A DNA stretch of 64,000 nt from Gammaproteobacteria bacterium (GTDB taxonomy: Bacteria > Pseudomonadota > Gammaproteobacteria > JAUZRS01), in contig JAUZSP010000003.1 in NCBI GenBank assembly GCA_030949385.1, forward strand, positions 1 to 64,000. The letters run 5' to 3'. Made by a program: the position numbers and the translations under genes. How positions within the stretch are numbered: position 1 is the first letter of the stretch; every line of letters begins with the position of its first letter. Positions 45,167-56,000 of this stretch are shown here, piece by piece. Under the pieces are notes generated by a model. That model saw only the letters and a list, made by a program, of their open reading frames with translations. It was not told the DNA's origin and made no database searches.

Positions 45167-45676
45167 ATGCTAACCCGGATTATTTTTAAAGCCAGCCTCA
45201 GCGTATTAATCATCCTAGCCGCCACCGGCTACGGCAGTTACCTCACCACCGGCCAACTGCCCTTTGGACTGGAAGGCCTGAGTGTTAAAAAAGTAACAAC
45301 TCCGCTGCAAAATCAATTCAGCAGCCTAAAAAATCAAGTTGAAAACATAACCGGCAGCGAAAAAAACAGCAGCGAAAGCGGCATTTATAAATGGCAAGAC
45401 CAACAAGGCGAGTGGCACTACGGCGACGCACCGCCCAACACCGCCAGCGCCACCCCAATGCACATTAATCTACAACAAAATGTGATTAATGCTGTGACTG
45501 CGAAAAAGCCTCAGCACGAAGAAAAACCCACAGAAACCAGCCAAGCAGAAGAACCTTCCAGCGGCTCGGCCTACAGCCCCAGCACGGTGAAAAAACTCTT
45601 CAACGACGCACAAGGCTTGCAAGAGAAACTCAATGGCCGTTTTGCGCAGCAGCAGGAGTTGTTAAAGCCGCAATAA
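45167..45676 (+). CDS. DUF4124-domain membrane-anchored protein
   Basis: The 169-residue product has an N-terminal membrane helix (residues about 8-25, uncleaved anchor or signal). At residues about 73-87 it has IYKWQDQQGEWHYGDAPP, the core of DUF4124 (YxWxDxxGxxHYSD), a small beta domain common in gammaproteobacterial envelope proteins. The C-terminus (residues 125-169) is helical and rich in Gln and Glu. Function is unknown. It precedes the chaperone-ATPase operon by 170 nt on the same strand, but nothing shows that it belongs to it. Confidence 0.75.
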   Translation: MLTRIIFKASLSVLIILAATGYGSYLTTGQLPFGLEGLSVKKVTTPLQNQFSSLKNQVENITGSEKNSSESGIYKWQDQQGEWHYGDAPPNTASATPMHINLQQNVINAVTAKKPQHEEKPTETSQAEEPSSGSAYSPSTVKKLFNDAQGLQEKLNGRFAQQQELLKPQ

Positions 45677-45846
45677 ACAACATCAGCCCTAAAAAAATCA
45701 CAACCAGTAACAATCTCTGACCAACCCAAAAACGCCCTCCTCACCCCCCTTCTCCCACCTTGCAGGGGAAATAAAAGAGGCGTATAACCAAGCCACTTTG
45801 ATCGCCCCCCTCAGATTTTGCTAAAAATAAGCCAAAGGTGTCGTCT

Positions 45847-46407
45847 ATGCTCAAATGGATACAACGATTTTTACACTGCTGGAACCACAGCAACAGCCTA
45901 AAAACGCCTTCCCAAGCCAAAACAACCTCCTCAATCAAAACCCCAAAACCGGCTGCGGTACCTAAGCCCACACCGCCTGCCATCACTCTATTTAAAGCAG
46001 AACAACGCGCCTTTGAGCAGTTCCAACAGATCAGCGAAGAGACCCAAGCGGCGCTTAAAGGCATCTTCAAAGACCGCTCCCCCAGTGGGTTTCTCGCCTG
46101 CGGTTTACAAGAAAAAAACATCCTCAGCTTCTGGGACTACTGCAAAACCCGCCTGATCGAAAACCCCGATGACGAAGCCGAGCGGCTGGCGGCGCTGTTT
46201 GCGTTCTTTTTCCAGCGTTATTTGTTGGCTTACCCCAACGCCCAAACCCAAACCGTCACCGTCGGCGAACGTTTTGACCCCCTGCAACACATCCGCACCC
46301 CCAGCAGCCCCGTCAGCGGCACCGTTAGCCGCGTGGTGCTGGCAGGCTGGATCAACCGCAAAACCGATAAAATTGTTAAATTAAGCCTAGTGGAGCTAAG
46401 CGCATGA
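45847..46407 (+). CDS. GrpE-like nucleotide-exchange protein, short form (system gene 1)
   Basis: From the ATG at 45847 the product has 186 residues. Residues 1-45 are Lys/Pro-rich, a helix follows (EQRAFEQFQQISEETQAALKG), and the C-terminal part VGERFDPLQHIRTPSSP...GTVSRVVLAGWI...VKLSLVEL follows the pattern of the GrpE beta domain (DPxxHxAV...GTVxxVxxxGY). This family opens the nucleotide pocket of Hsp70 ATPases, which fits the Hsp70-like gene that overlaps its stop by 4 nt. From about 45991 on, it is almost identical to the second GrpE-like gene; only the N-terminus differs. The assignment is by pattern and context. Confidence 0.7.
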   Translation: MLKWIQRFLHCWNHSNSLKTPSQAKTTSSIKTPKPAAVPKPTPPAITLFKAEQRAFEQFQQISEETQAALKGIFKDRSPSGFLACGLQEKNILSFWDYCKTRLIENPDDEAERLAALFAFFFQRYLLAYPNAQTQTVTVGERFDPLQHIRTPSSPVSGTVSRVVLAGWINRKTDKIVKLSLVELSA

Positions 46408-49187
46408 GTCACCCAACCCAAACCGTTCAACAAGCCCAACTGCCCAACACAGTCTTAGAAAACATACGGCCTGACCATGAAAATATACTGTCTGACTCTT
46501 ATCAACAGATCTGGGATGAAACCGAAAAAAAAGCCGTGGCCTTGATGGCAAAAACGTGGGTGACGTTCTCCCGTGAGCATCTGCTCTACGACGACCGCAT
46601 TCAAGCCCTCTGGAGTTACGACAGTAAGAAGAAACGACTTTTCACGCCAATACCATTAAATAACAGCGACAATTTAAACGCAGCTCACGAGGCCATCACT
46701 AAACAGTATGCGCACCACGGCGCGGCGATTCAACAGGCTCAGCTCAGCCCACCCACCGCCACCGAATTAAAAACCTCCCTCTACCAGCAGAGCAACACCC
46801 CCTTTGCTCTGACAAATCAACGCCCCAAGGGTCATTACAACTGGTGCTACCAAACAGAATCCAAACTGCGTGCAAAAGATTTAGATGCAGGTTGTTGGAA
46901 TAGCAACCCCTCCAGTGGACAGCTCTGCCCCTTACTGCCTTTGGGTCAGCGAGACAACCGCTTTGCCCTCAGCTCAACTGAGCGGTTGGCCGCTTGGCTG
47001 CAACACAATTTGTTGCCTGACGCACTGGCCGCTGACGACGGTTATCTCTTTCTGCTGCGCTTCAACAGCGCAGAGGCGCTGTTGAACGGCTTTTCACGCC
47101 ACCCCAGTCCAAAAACAAGACGGTTTTCTTCACACACTTGCCGAAGTTCAAGCACAACACCAACAACAGCATCATCATCGAACACCTCAAAAACGACGAC
47201 CTGCGCCGTGCCGATCTGCAAGCCCACGACGAGAAAATATTCACCGACATCGAACAAGGACACTGGGCGCTCTGCCCCAGCAACCCCGCCTCCGATCAGG
47301 CTACTTTGCCGCTTGATCCGCCCTTGGTCGCCCGCAACCCCGCCAGCGACATCAACAGCGGTGTGGTGGGCATCGACTTCGGCACCAAAAGCACCGTCGT
47401 GGTCTGCCAAAAAGGAACCATCCAAATCCAACCGATGCGTATTGGCACCGGCAACCTGAGCAACGCCATTGAAGCGCAACACTACGAAAACCCCACCATC
47501 ATGGCTTTTCATGACCTGAGCCAATTCATCAGCGACTACCAGAGCCAAGCCGGTCGCCCAGAGACCCGCTGGCACGACCTGACCGTCTCACACACCGCCT
47601 TCCGTGATTTAATGGACGGCCACTCCAGCGACTTCAGCGCCTTTTTGAGCGACTTAAAACAGTGGGCCGGCACCAGTGGCAAAAAAATCAAAGTGGTGGA
47701 TAAAAAACAGCAGATATTCGAGTTCCCCGAGTTTTTAGAACTCGACGACGACGACATCAACCCCATCGAACTTTACGCCTACTATTTGGGGCTTTACATC
47801 AACACCCCGCGCAACGGCATTTTCATGGATTATATTTTGTCCTTTCCCGTCACCTATGAACTCGCCATCCGTGACAAAATCATCCAAAGCTTTGAGCGCG
47901 GCATCAAAAAATCACTGCCCCAATCGCTGCACCAACAGCCCGAACAGATGGCCAAACTGCGGGTCAGCAAAGGTGCCAGCGAACCCGCCGCCTACGCCGT
48001 CATCGCCCTGCAAGAGTACGACTTTGAGCCAGAAGAGGATGAGCGCGTTTTTTATGGCGTGTTTGATTTTGGCGGCGGCACCACCGATTTTGATTTTGGC
48101 CTCTACCGCGACGCCTGCGAAAACACAGAATCCCGTTACGACTACGCCATTGAACATTTTGGCGCGGGTGGTGATCGTTATCTGGGCGGGGAAAACCTGC
48201 TCGCACTGCTCGCCTTTGAGATCTTTAAACACAATCAGGAAAAACTCCGCACGGCGCAGATTCAATTTACCCAGCCGCCCGAAACACCGCTTTTTTGGGT
48301 TCAGAAGCCCTGCTAAGCCCCTCCCGCGAAGCAAAAATGAACAGCAAAAATCTAATGGAGGCGCTGCGCGGATTTTGGGAGCAAGACCCCGAAAAAGCAG
48401 ACACCTATCAGAACGGCAGTTTGGAGATCAACCTGTTTAATGCCCAAGGAAACGAGCAGGCCAGTTTTGAGCTGGACATCGACGCGGAACAGATGAAAAA
48501 GACCTTATATGAGCGCATCGAACGCGGCGTGGTGAATTTCTTTGAGAGCCTGCGACTGGCCTTTTCCAACCAAGCCTTTGACCTCAAAGAGATCGACTGC
48601 GTACAGCTCTTTTTGGCCGGTAACTCCAGCAAATCGCCGTGGGTCAGCGAACTGTTCGAGCAGGAAATGGCGCGAGTCATAGAAGAGATGCAACAAGAAA
48701 ACCTCAAGGCCGATGACTTTTTAAGCTCCACCCCAGCCTGAGCAGCGATGAGCTGGATCGACCCACGGGCAAAACCGGCGTGGCCTACGGTTTGATTGAG
48801 ACCCGCCCAGGAGGTGACGTGTTGGTGATTGATCACAACGTCAAAGAGGAGATCGCCTTTAAATATTACCTTGGCCGTTCACGCAAGAAAAAATTCAAAT
48901 TGATTGTGGATCGCCACTCGCCCTACCATCAATGGATTCAATTTATTGATGCCAGTCAAACCGATTTTGAAATTTATTACAGCAGCGTTTCAGCGGTCAG
49001 CACCAATAAAATCCCCATCGGGGACAACAGCATCCAGCGTTTACGCTTGAGCATCGAGCAAGCGCACAGCAGCGCCCACGTCTATCTGCGCCCCATTTCA
49101 CCCAGCGAAATTGAGTACGTGGTGGCAGATCAAAACGGCATTGAAAGCCAAGCCTACCTCAGTGACATCCAGACGGTAGCCATTTAA
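45991..49187 (+). repeat. Direct duplication of the GrpE-like/Hsp70-like module, copy 1
   Basis: This stretch repeats at 49841-53037 with an exact offset of 3850 nt at both ends. About the first 600 nt differ at only a handful of positions. Short islands (for example 46624-46735) and the last 950 nt differ much more. The copies are in tandem with the unique N-terminal part of the second GrpE-like gene between them. Confidence 0.92.
46404..49187 (+). pseudogene. Hsp70-like ATPase with N-terminal extension, copy 1, frameshifted (system gene 2)
   Basis: The region of 2784 nt would encode about 927 residues. The Hsp70/actin-fold signature is clear: phosphate 1 GIDFGTKSTVVV (near residue 322), phosphate 2 FDFGGGTTDFDFGLY (near 554) and the adenosine motif FLAGNSSKSPW (near 736). 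About 320 unrecognised residues precede the ATPase domain and 150 follow it. Four one-base indels break the frame: near 47083, near 47133, T6 at 48291-48296 and T5 at 48718-48722. They cancel out, so the final part is again in the first frame. Copy 2 is intact at each of these places. It overlaps the GrpE-like gene by 4 nt. Confidence 0.8.
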
Positions 49188-49214
49188 ATGGATTTTTTTA
49201 ATAAGGAAAAAAAC

Positions 49215-50257
49215 ATGACTAAAACTGATTTTTTAACGTTTCTCGACGATCCTGAAGTACGCGCTAAAATCTGCGAGATCTGTGCGGAACACGCATCACT
49301 CACACGTTCTGATCCTAACCTCCTCGATGCCCTAAAAAAAGAGGGTCTACGACAAACACAACAGATCGAGCAGCAACGCAGTGAAATCGAAAACAGCCCA
49401 GTGAAAAGCAGCGCAGCGAAATTGAAAAGCAGCGCAGCGAAATTGAAAAGCAGCGCAGCGAAATTGAAAAGCAGCGCAGTGAAATCGAAAAGCAGCGCAG
49501 CGAAATCGAGCAACAACAAGACAAACTCGACGCTGAAGAAAAAACCAATACCGACCTTCAGCGCCAAGTCGATGCCCTAGAAAACGACAGCACAACGCAC
49601 ACTCAAAAAATCAATCAGCAGCGCAGCGAAATCGAGCAACTGAAAAACAAACTCGACGCTGAAGAAAAAACCAACACCGAACTCCAGAGCCAAGTCGATG
49701 CCCTAAAAAACGACTACACAGCACACAAGCAAACAATCGAGCAACAGAAAAACAAACTCGACACTGAAAAACAGACCAACGCGGACCTCCAAGACAAACT
49801 CAACAACACAGAAAAAAAATTGCACACATACGAACAGCAATTTAGCGCAGAACAACACGCCTTTGAGCAGTTCCAACAGATCAGCGAAGAGACCCAAGCG
49901 GCGCTTAAAGGCATCTTCAAAGACCGCTCCCCCAGTGGGTTTCTCGCCTGCGGTTTACAAGAAAAAAACATCCTCAGCTTCTGGGACTACTGCAAAACCC
50001 GCCTGATCGAAAACCCCGATGACGAAGCCGAGCGGCTGGCGGCGCTGTTTGCGTTCTTTTTCCAGCGTTATTTGCTGGCTTACCCCAACGCCCAAATCCA
50101 AACCGTCACCGTCGGCGAACGTTTTGACCCCCTGCGCCACATCCGCACCCCCAGCAGCCCCGTCAGCGGCACCGTTAGCCGCGTGGTGCTGGCAGGCTGG
50201 ATTAACCGCAAAACCGATAAAATTGTTAAATTAAGCCTAGTGGAGCTAAGCGCATGA
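49215..50257 (+). pseudogene. GrpE-like protein with long coiled coil, one frameshift (system gene 3)
   Basis: The ATG at 49215 follows AAGGA. Residues 1-50 (MTKTDFLTFLDDPEVRAKI) are unlike copy 1. Then comes a coiled coil of heptads QRSEIEK and two longer units around KLDAEEKTNT-LQ-QVDAL, and from about residue 205 the GrpE-like part shared with copy 1. The frame slips by one base at 49391-49396, at the beginning of the 21-nt repeats; adding one base gives a continuous frame of about 347 residues. The coiled coil may replace the GrpE dimer helix. Its stop overlaps the second Hsp70-like gene by 4 nt. Confidence 0.75.
49405..49510 (+). repeat. 21-nt tandem repeats encoding coiled-coil heptads
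   Basis: About five copies of AGCAGCGCAGCGAAATTGAAA encode the seven-residue unit KQRSEIE. Units are nearly identical in DNA, so the array is young and prone to slippage. A one-base frameshift lies at its left edge. Confidence 0.88.
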
Positions 50258-53037
50258 GTCACCCAACCCAAACCGTTCAACAAGCCCAACTGCCCAACAC
50301 AGTCTTAGAAAACATACGGCCTGACCATGAAAATATACTGTCTGACTCTTATCAACAGATCTGGGATGAAACCGAAAAAAAAGCCGTGGCCTTGATGGCA
50401 AAAACGTGGGTGACGTTCTCCCGTGAGCATCTGCTCTACGACGACCGCATTCAAGCCCTCTGGAGTTACGACAGCTCAGAAGAAACACTTTTTCACTCCA
50501 ATAACCCTCTACAGACAGAGATGATTTAATTGCAGCTCACGAGGCCATTGCTGAACACTGCGCGCACCATGAAATGACACGACAGGCTCAGCTCAGCCCA
50601 CCCACCGCCACCGAATTAAAAACCTCCCTCTACCAGCAGAGCAACACCCCCTTTGCTCTGACAAATCAACGCCCCCATTACAGCTGTTATTGGTGCTACC
50701 AAACAGAATCCAAACTGCGTGCAAAAGATTTAGATGCAGGTTGTTGGAATAAGCTCCCTCCAGTGGACAGCTCTGCCCCTTACTGCCTTTGGGTCAGCGA
50801 GACAACCGCTTTGCCCTCAGCTCAACTGAGCGGTTGGCCGCTTGGCTGCAACACAATTTGTTGCCTGACGCACTGGCCGCTGACGACGGTTATCTCTTTC
50901 TGCTGCGCTTCAACACCCTTGCGGCGCTGTTAACGGCTTTTCACGCCACCCCAGTCAAAAAACAAGACGGTTTTCTTCACACCTTGCCGAAGTTCAAGCA
51001 CAAGCACCAACAACAGCATCATCATCGAACACCTCAAAAACGACGACCTGCGCCGTGCCGATCTGCAAGCCCACGACGAGAAAATATTCACCGACATCGA
51101 ACAAGGACACTGGGCGCTCTGGCCCAGCAACCCCGCCTCCGATCAGGCTACTTTGCCGCTTGATCCGCCCTTGGTCGCCCGCAACCCCGCCAGCGACATC
51201 AACAGCGGTGTGGTGGGCATCGACTTCGGCACCAAAAGCACCGTCGTGGTCTGCCAAAAAGAGACCACCCAAATTCAACCCATGCGTATTGGTGGTGGCC
51301 AATTAAACAACGGTGTTCATGCCCATCAGTACGAAAACCCCACCATCATGGCTTTTCATGACCTGAGCCAATTCATCAGCGACTACCAGAGCCAAGCCGG
51401 TCGCCCCGAGACCCGCTGGCAAGACCTGACCGTCTCTCACACCGCCTTCAACGATTTGATGAACAGCCACTCCAGCGACTTCAGCGCCTTTTTGAGCGAC
51501 TTAAAACAGTGGGCCGGCACCAGTGGCAAAAAAATCAAAGTGGTGGATAAAAAACAGCAGATATTCGAGTTCCCCGAGTTTTTAGAACTCGACGACGACG
51601 ACCTCAACCCCATCGAACTTTACGCCTACTATTTGGGGCTTTACATCAACACCCCGCGCAACGGCATCTTTATGGATTACATTTTATCCTTCCCCGTCAC
51701 CTATGAACTCGCCATCCGTGACAAAATCATCCAAAGCTTTGAGCGCGGCATCAAAAAATCACTGCCCCAATCGCTGCACCAACAGCCCGAACAGATGGCC
51801 AAACTGCGGGTCAGCAAAGGTGCCAGCGAACCCGCCGCCTACGCCGTCATCGCCCTGCAAGAGTACGACTTTGAGCCAGAAGAGGATGAGCGTATTTTTT
51901 ATGGCGTGTTTGATTTTGGCGGTGGCACCACCGATTTTGATTTTGGCCTCTACCGCGACGCCTGCGAAAACACAGAATCCCGTTACGACTACGCCATTGA
52001 ACATTTTGGCGCGGGTGGTGATCGTTATCTGGGCGGGGAAAACCTGCTCGAACTGCTTGCTTTTGAGGTTTTCAAAAGCAACCAAAATAATCTCAGCGCG
52101 AGCAACATACAATTTACCCAGCCGCCCGAAACCAAAACATTTTTGGGGCATGAAACTCTGCTAAGCCAATCCCGCGAAGCCAAAATGAACAGCAAAACCC
52201 TGATGGAAGCCTTGCGCGGTTTTTGGGAACAAGACCCCGAGTTAGCCGAGTCTTATCAAAACGGCAGTTTGGAAATCAACCTCTTCAACACGCAGGGCGA
52301 GATGCACACCAATTTTGAGCTGGACATCAATGCCGAAGCAGATGCAGGACATTTTGTACCAACGGATCAAACGCGGAGTGGTGAATTTCTTTGAAAGCCT
52401 GCGTTTGGCGTTTTCAAACCAACAGCTCAAATTGCACACCATCAACACCATTCAGATCTTTTTAGCAGGCAACTCCAGCAAATCACCGTGGGTCACAGAA
52501 CTGTTCGAGATCGAAATGATGCGAGTCAGCGCAGAGATGCAAGAAAAAGGCATTGAGATAGATGACTTTTTTACACTCCACCCTTGCCTAAGCTCGGATC
52601 AGTTGGACAAACCCAACGGCAAAACCGGCGTGGCTTACGGCTTGATCGAAACCAGTCCCGACGGTGTTATTTTGGTCATTGACCACAACGTCAAAGAGGA
52701 GATCGCGTTTAAATATTATCTCGGACAAGAGACGAAGAAAAATTCAGAGTCGATTTTGGATCGCCAAGATGCCTATCATCAATGGGTCGAGTTTATTGAT
52801 GCCAGCCAAACCAACTTCAAACTGTTTTACAGCAGCACTTCAACAGTCAGCACCAATAACGTGCGTACCAGCGACCCCAGCATTCAATTACGACGTTTGC
52901 GCATCGAACAGACGCATGAGAATGCTCACGTCTATCTGCGCCCCATTTCACCCAGCGAAATTGAGTACGTGGTTGCGCACAGAAACGACATCGAAAATCA
53001 AACCTATCTCAGCGAGATTAAAAAGGTCAGCCTGTAA
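49841..53037 (+). repeat. Direct duplication of the GrpE-like/Hsp70-like module, copy 2
   Basis: This is the second copy of 45991-49187. Sequence is nearly identical through the GrpE-like part and the ATPase domain, and clearly diverged after about 52060. Its end abuts the start codon of the HerA-like gene. Confidence 0.92.
50254..53037 (+). pseudogene. Hsp70-like ATPase with N-terminal extension, copy 2, frameshifted (system gene 4)
   Basis: This copy also spans 2784 nt. The ATPase motifs GIDFGTKST, FDFGGGTTDFDF and FLAGNSSKSPW are all intact. The frame is broken near 50480-50530, near 50750, near 51003 and at 52334-52338 (one extra G), at places where copy 1 is in frame, and again the shifts cancel. 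The protein sequence on both sides of each break stays conserved, which argues for very recent events or base errors. The part after residue about 600 differs strongly from copy 1. The stop TAA is directly followed by the ATG of the HerA-like gene. Confidence 0.8.
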
Positions 53038-56000
53038 ATGAAAAAGCAAACAGAACACAGCGTCATTAGCCTACTCAAACAAAACCTGAGCAGAGAAAAG
53101 AACCCCACATCCAACACACACTCAATTCAAAAATACACGCCACTGAAAACCGATGAAGTGATTTTCATCCATATCGAAGAGCTGACCTTTGAGCAAGAGT
53201 CACCGCGCCGAGAAGCCTTAGAAAACATCCTCAGCACCCTGACAATCGACGGCATACAACTGGTTTATTTACTCATCGGTGATGAAAATGGGGTCTCGTT
53301 TTATTTTGCCATTGCCAAAGATAAAAACCACACCACGGCCTTGGAGCTGGATGTCGATGATATTGGCCGTTATATTTTAAAACCGAGCATTGAAGGTAAT
53401 TTCCGAGGCAGTAAAATAACCGAACAGAGTAAAAATAAAGCGCAGATCCTCGCCACCATCAACGGCATGAAACGCATCCAGCGGCTTGACGGTGTGCCAA
53501 CGGTCAATACAGAAGACGGCTCTTTTCAAGGCGTAGATCGTTTGGTGGATGTCATGATGGGCGACCAATTTGTCCTCATGGTGTTGGCCTCCCCGCTGAA
53601 TGAAGCAAGCATTGAGCAAATTGAAACCGATCTGTACGACATTCACAATACCTTGTCACCCAAAGCCAAAGAGTCCATCCAAGACAGTGAAGGCAGCAGC
53701 CTGACCAGTGGCACCAGCAAAACCTGGGGTACGTCCGACACCAGTGGCAGCAACAAGGGCAGCTCTACATCGCAGTCAACCAGCAGCTCAAAAGGCCAAA
53801 CCACCGGCAGCTCCAGTGGAGAGACCATTGGTAGATCAGATGGAGAGACCGAAGGCGAAACAACAGGAGACAGTACGGGTGTTTCAAACACTAAAACCAA
53901 AGGCACCAGTGAAAAAGGCGGTTCAAGCTCTAGCACAAATTCAGGCGCTAAAGGCACCAGCCATACAAAAAACACCGGCACTTCTACCACCAAAAACACC
54001 GGTTCTTCTGTTTCCAAAAACACTGGGCAATCAAAATCCAGCAACACCGGCAGCTCCGACAGCAGCTCCACCTCCAGCAACAGCGGCACCTCAAATTCCA
54101 AAACAACAAACAACTCCGACAGCACCAACAGCTCCAACACCACCAACCAAGGCAGCAACAAAAGCCGCGAATTCACCGACAAACTGATCAACGAATGGTT
54201 GCAATACATTGATGAGGTGCTGCTCAAACGCCTGCATCACGGTCAAAAACGCGGTCTGTTCAACGCCTGCGCCTACCTTCTCGCCAATGAAAAAGGCACC
54301 TTAATTAAACTTGGCAACACCATGAAAGCCCTCTTTTCTGGCGACGAAAACAACAGAACCCCGCTCAGGCTTAGCCCGATTCATGCTGCAAACGAAATAG
54401 CCAACATCAAAAACTTGCAGCTCTCCACCGCCAACAGCACATTGACTCAAGCGCAGCAACAGAATCAACTGCTGCACTCAAAAAACAGCCCACAATACGC
54501 CCACTGGATGTCCAGCAGTGAGTTAAGCGTGATCATGGGCTTGCCACAAAAAGAAGTGGTCGGGCTGGCGCTGAAAGAGGAGGTTGAATTTGGTTTAAAC
54601 ATCAAAAAACAAAACCTAAAACAAGAAAACAAATTACTGCTCGGTCACTTGGTACACAGCGGCGGAGCGTTAAACATCAAAGTCCACATTGATAAAGCGC
54701 ATCTCAACAAACACACCTTCGTCACTGGGGTGACGGGCAGCGGCAAAACCAGCACCTGCCTGCGCCTGCTGGACTCGGCACAGATGCCCTTTTTGGTTAT
54801 CGAACCGGCCAAAACCGAGTATCGAATTTTAACTCAAAAACACGATGATATTTTAATCTTCACCCTCGGTGATGATCGTGTGGCACCGTTTCGACTCAAC
54901 CCCTTTGAGTTTTTTCCAGGCGAAAACATTACCGCTCGGGTCGATATGATCAAGGCCACCATCGAAGCGGCCTTTGACATGGAGGCGGCCATCCCGCAAC
55001 TGATCGAGGCGGCCCTTTACCAATGTTATGAAGACTGCGGCTGGGACATCGCCAGCTCCACCAACAGCCGCTTTAATGATCCCTTCGCCGACGGCGTGTT
55101 TGCCTTTCCCACCTTGCAAGATCTGATTAATCAGACCGAAACAGTCGCCGAACAACAGGGCTTTGATGAACGCCTGAAAAAAGATTACATCGGCTCGATC
55201 AAAGCACGCCTGCAGAGCCTGCTGATTGGTGCCAAAGGCTTTATGCTCAACACCCCCCGCTCGATTAACTTCCTTGAATTGATTGAAAAAAACGTCATTC
55301 TGGAGTTAGAAGAGATCAAAAATGGCAATGAAAAATCCCTCATCATGGGCTTTGTACTGATCAATCTTAACGAGGCCATCAAACAGAAATACAAGCAATA
55401 CAAACAGCAGGGTCAAACCTTCAAACACATCACTCTGATTGAAGAGGCGCATCGGCTGCTGGCCAAATACACCCCTGGCGACAATCCGAGTAAAAAACTG
55501 GCCGTCGAAACCTTTACCGACATGCTCGCCGAAGTGCGTAAATACGGTGAGTCTTTGGTGATCGTCGATCAAATCCCCGACAAACTCACCCCCGAGGTGT
55601 TAAAAAACACCAACATGAAGATCGTCCACAAACTGTTTGCGCAGGACGATAAAAACGCCATCGGCAATACGATGGCACTGGACGATGAACAGAAACAGTT
55701 CTTATCCAATCTGGAAACCGGCCAAGCGATCATCTCTAACCAAGATTTTGCCAAACCGCTGCGGGTGAAAATCAAAGAGGTGCCCGACCTCAGCACCACC
55801 ACCACCGAGTTAATCGACGAACAGACCATCCGCAATAACGCCCTGTGTTATTATCAGCAGCGTTACAAAAAGGGCTTGATATTGGGCTTAGAATTGAATG
55901 ACAGCGAACCCTCCCTTGAGGAGATCGAACAGCATTTACAGATCAAAATCCTTGGGCTTGCCAAGGGTTGGCAACACCTCTGTTCTATAGCGGCCATTCA

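Noticed and set aside
49405-49510. Possible CRISPR or regulatory repeats
   Set aside because: The 21-nt units encode in-frame coiled-coil heptads and have no spacers.
46404-53037. Programmed ribosomal frameshifting in the Hsp70-like genes
   Set aside because: Break points differ between the two copies and most are not slippery heptamers with a downstream structure, so recoding is less likely than mutation or error.
53643-54227. Long antisense open frame of 194 codons
   Set aside because: It is the complement of the Ser/Thr/Gly-rich linker of the HerA-like gene; low complexity removes stops. No start context or family similarity is seen.
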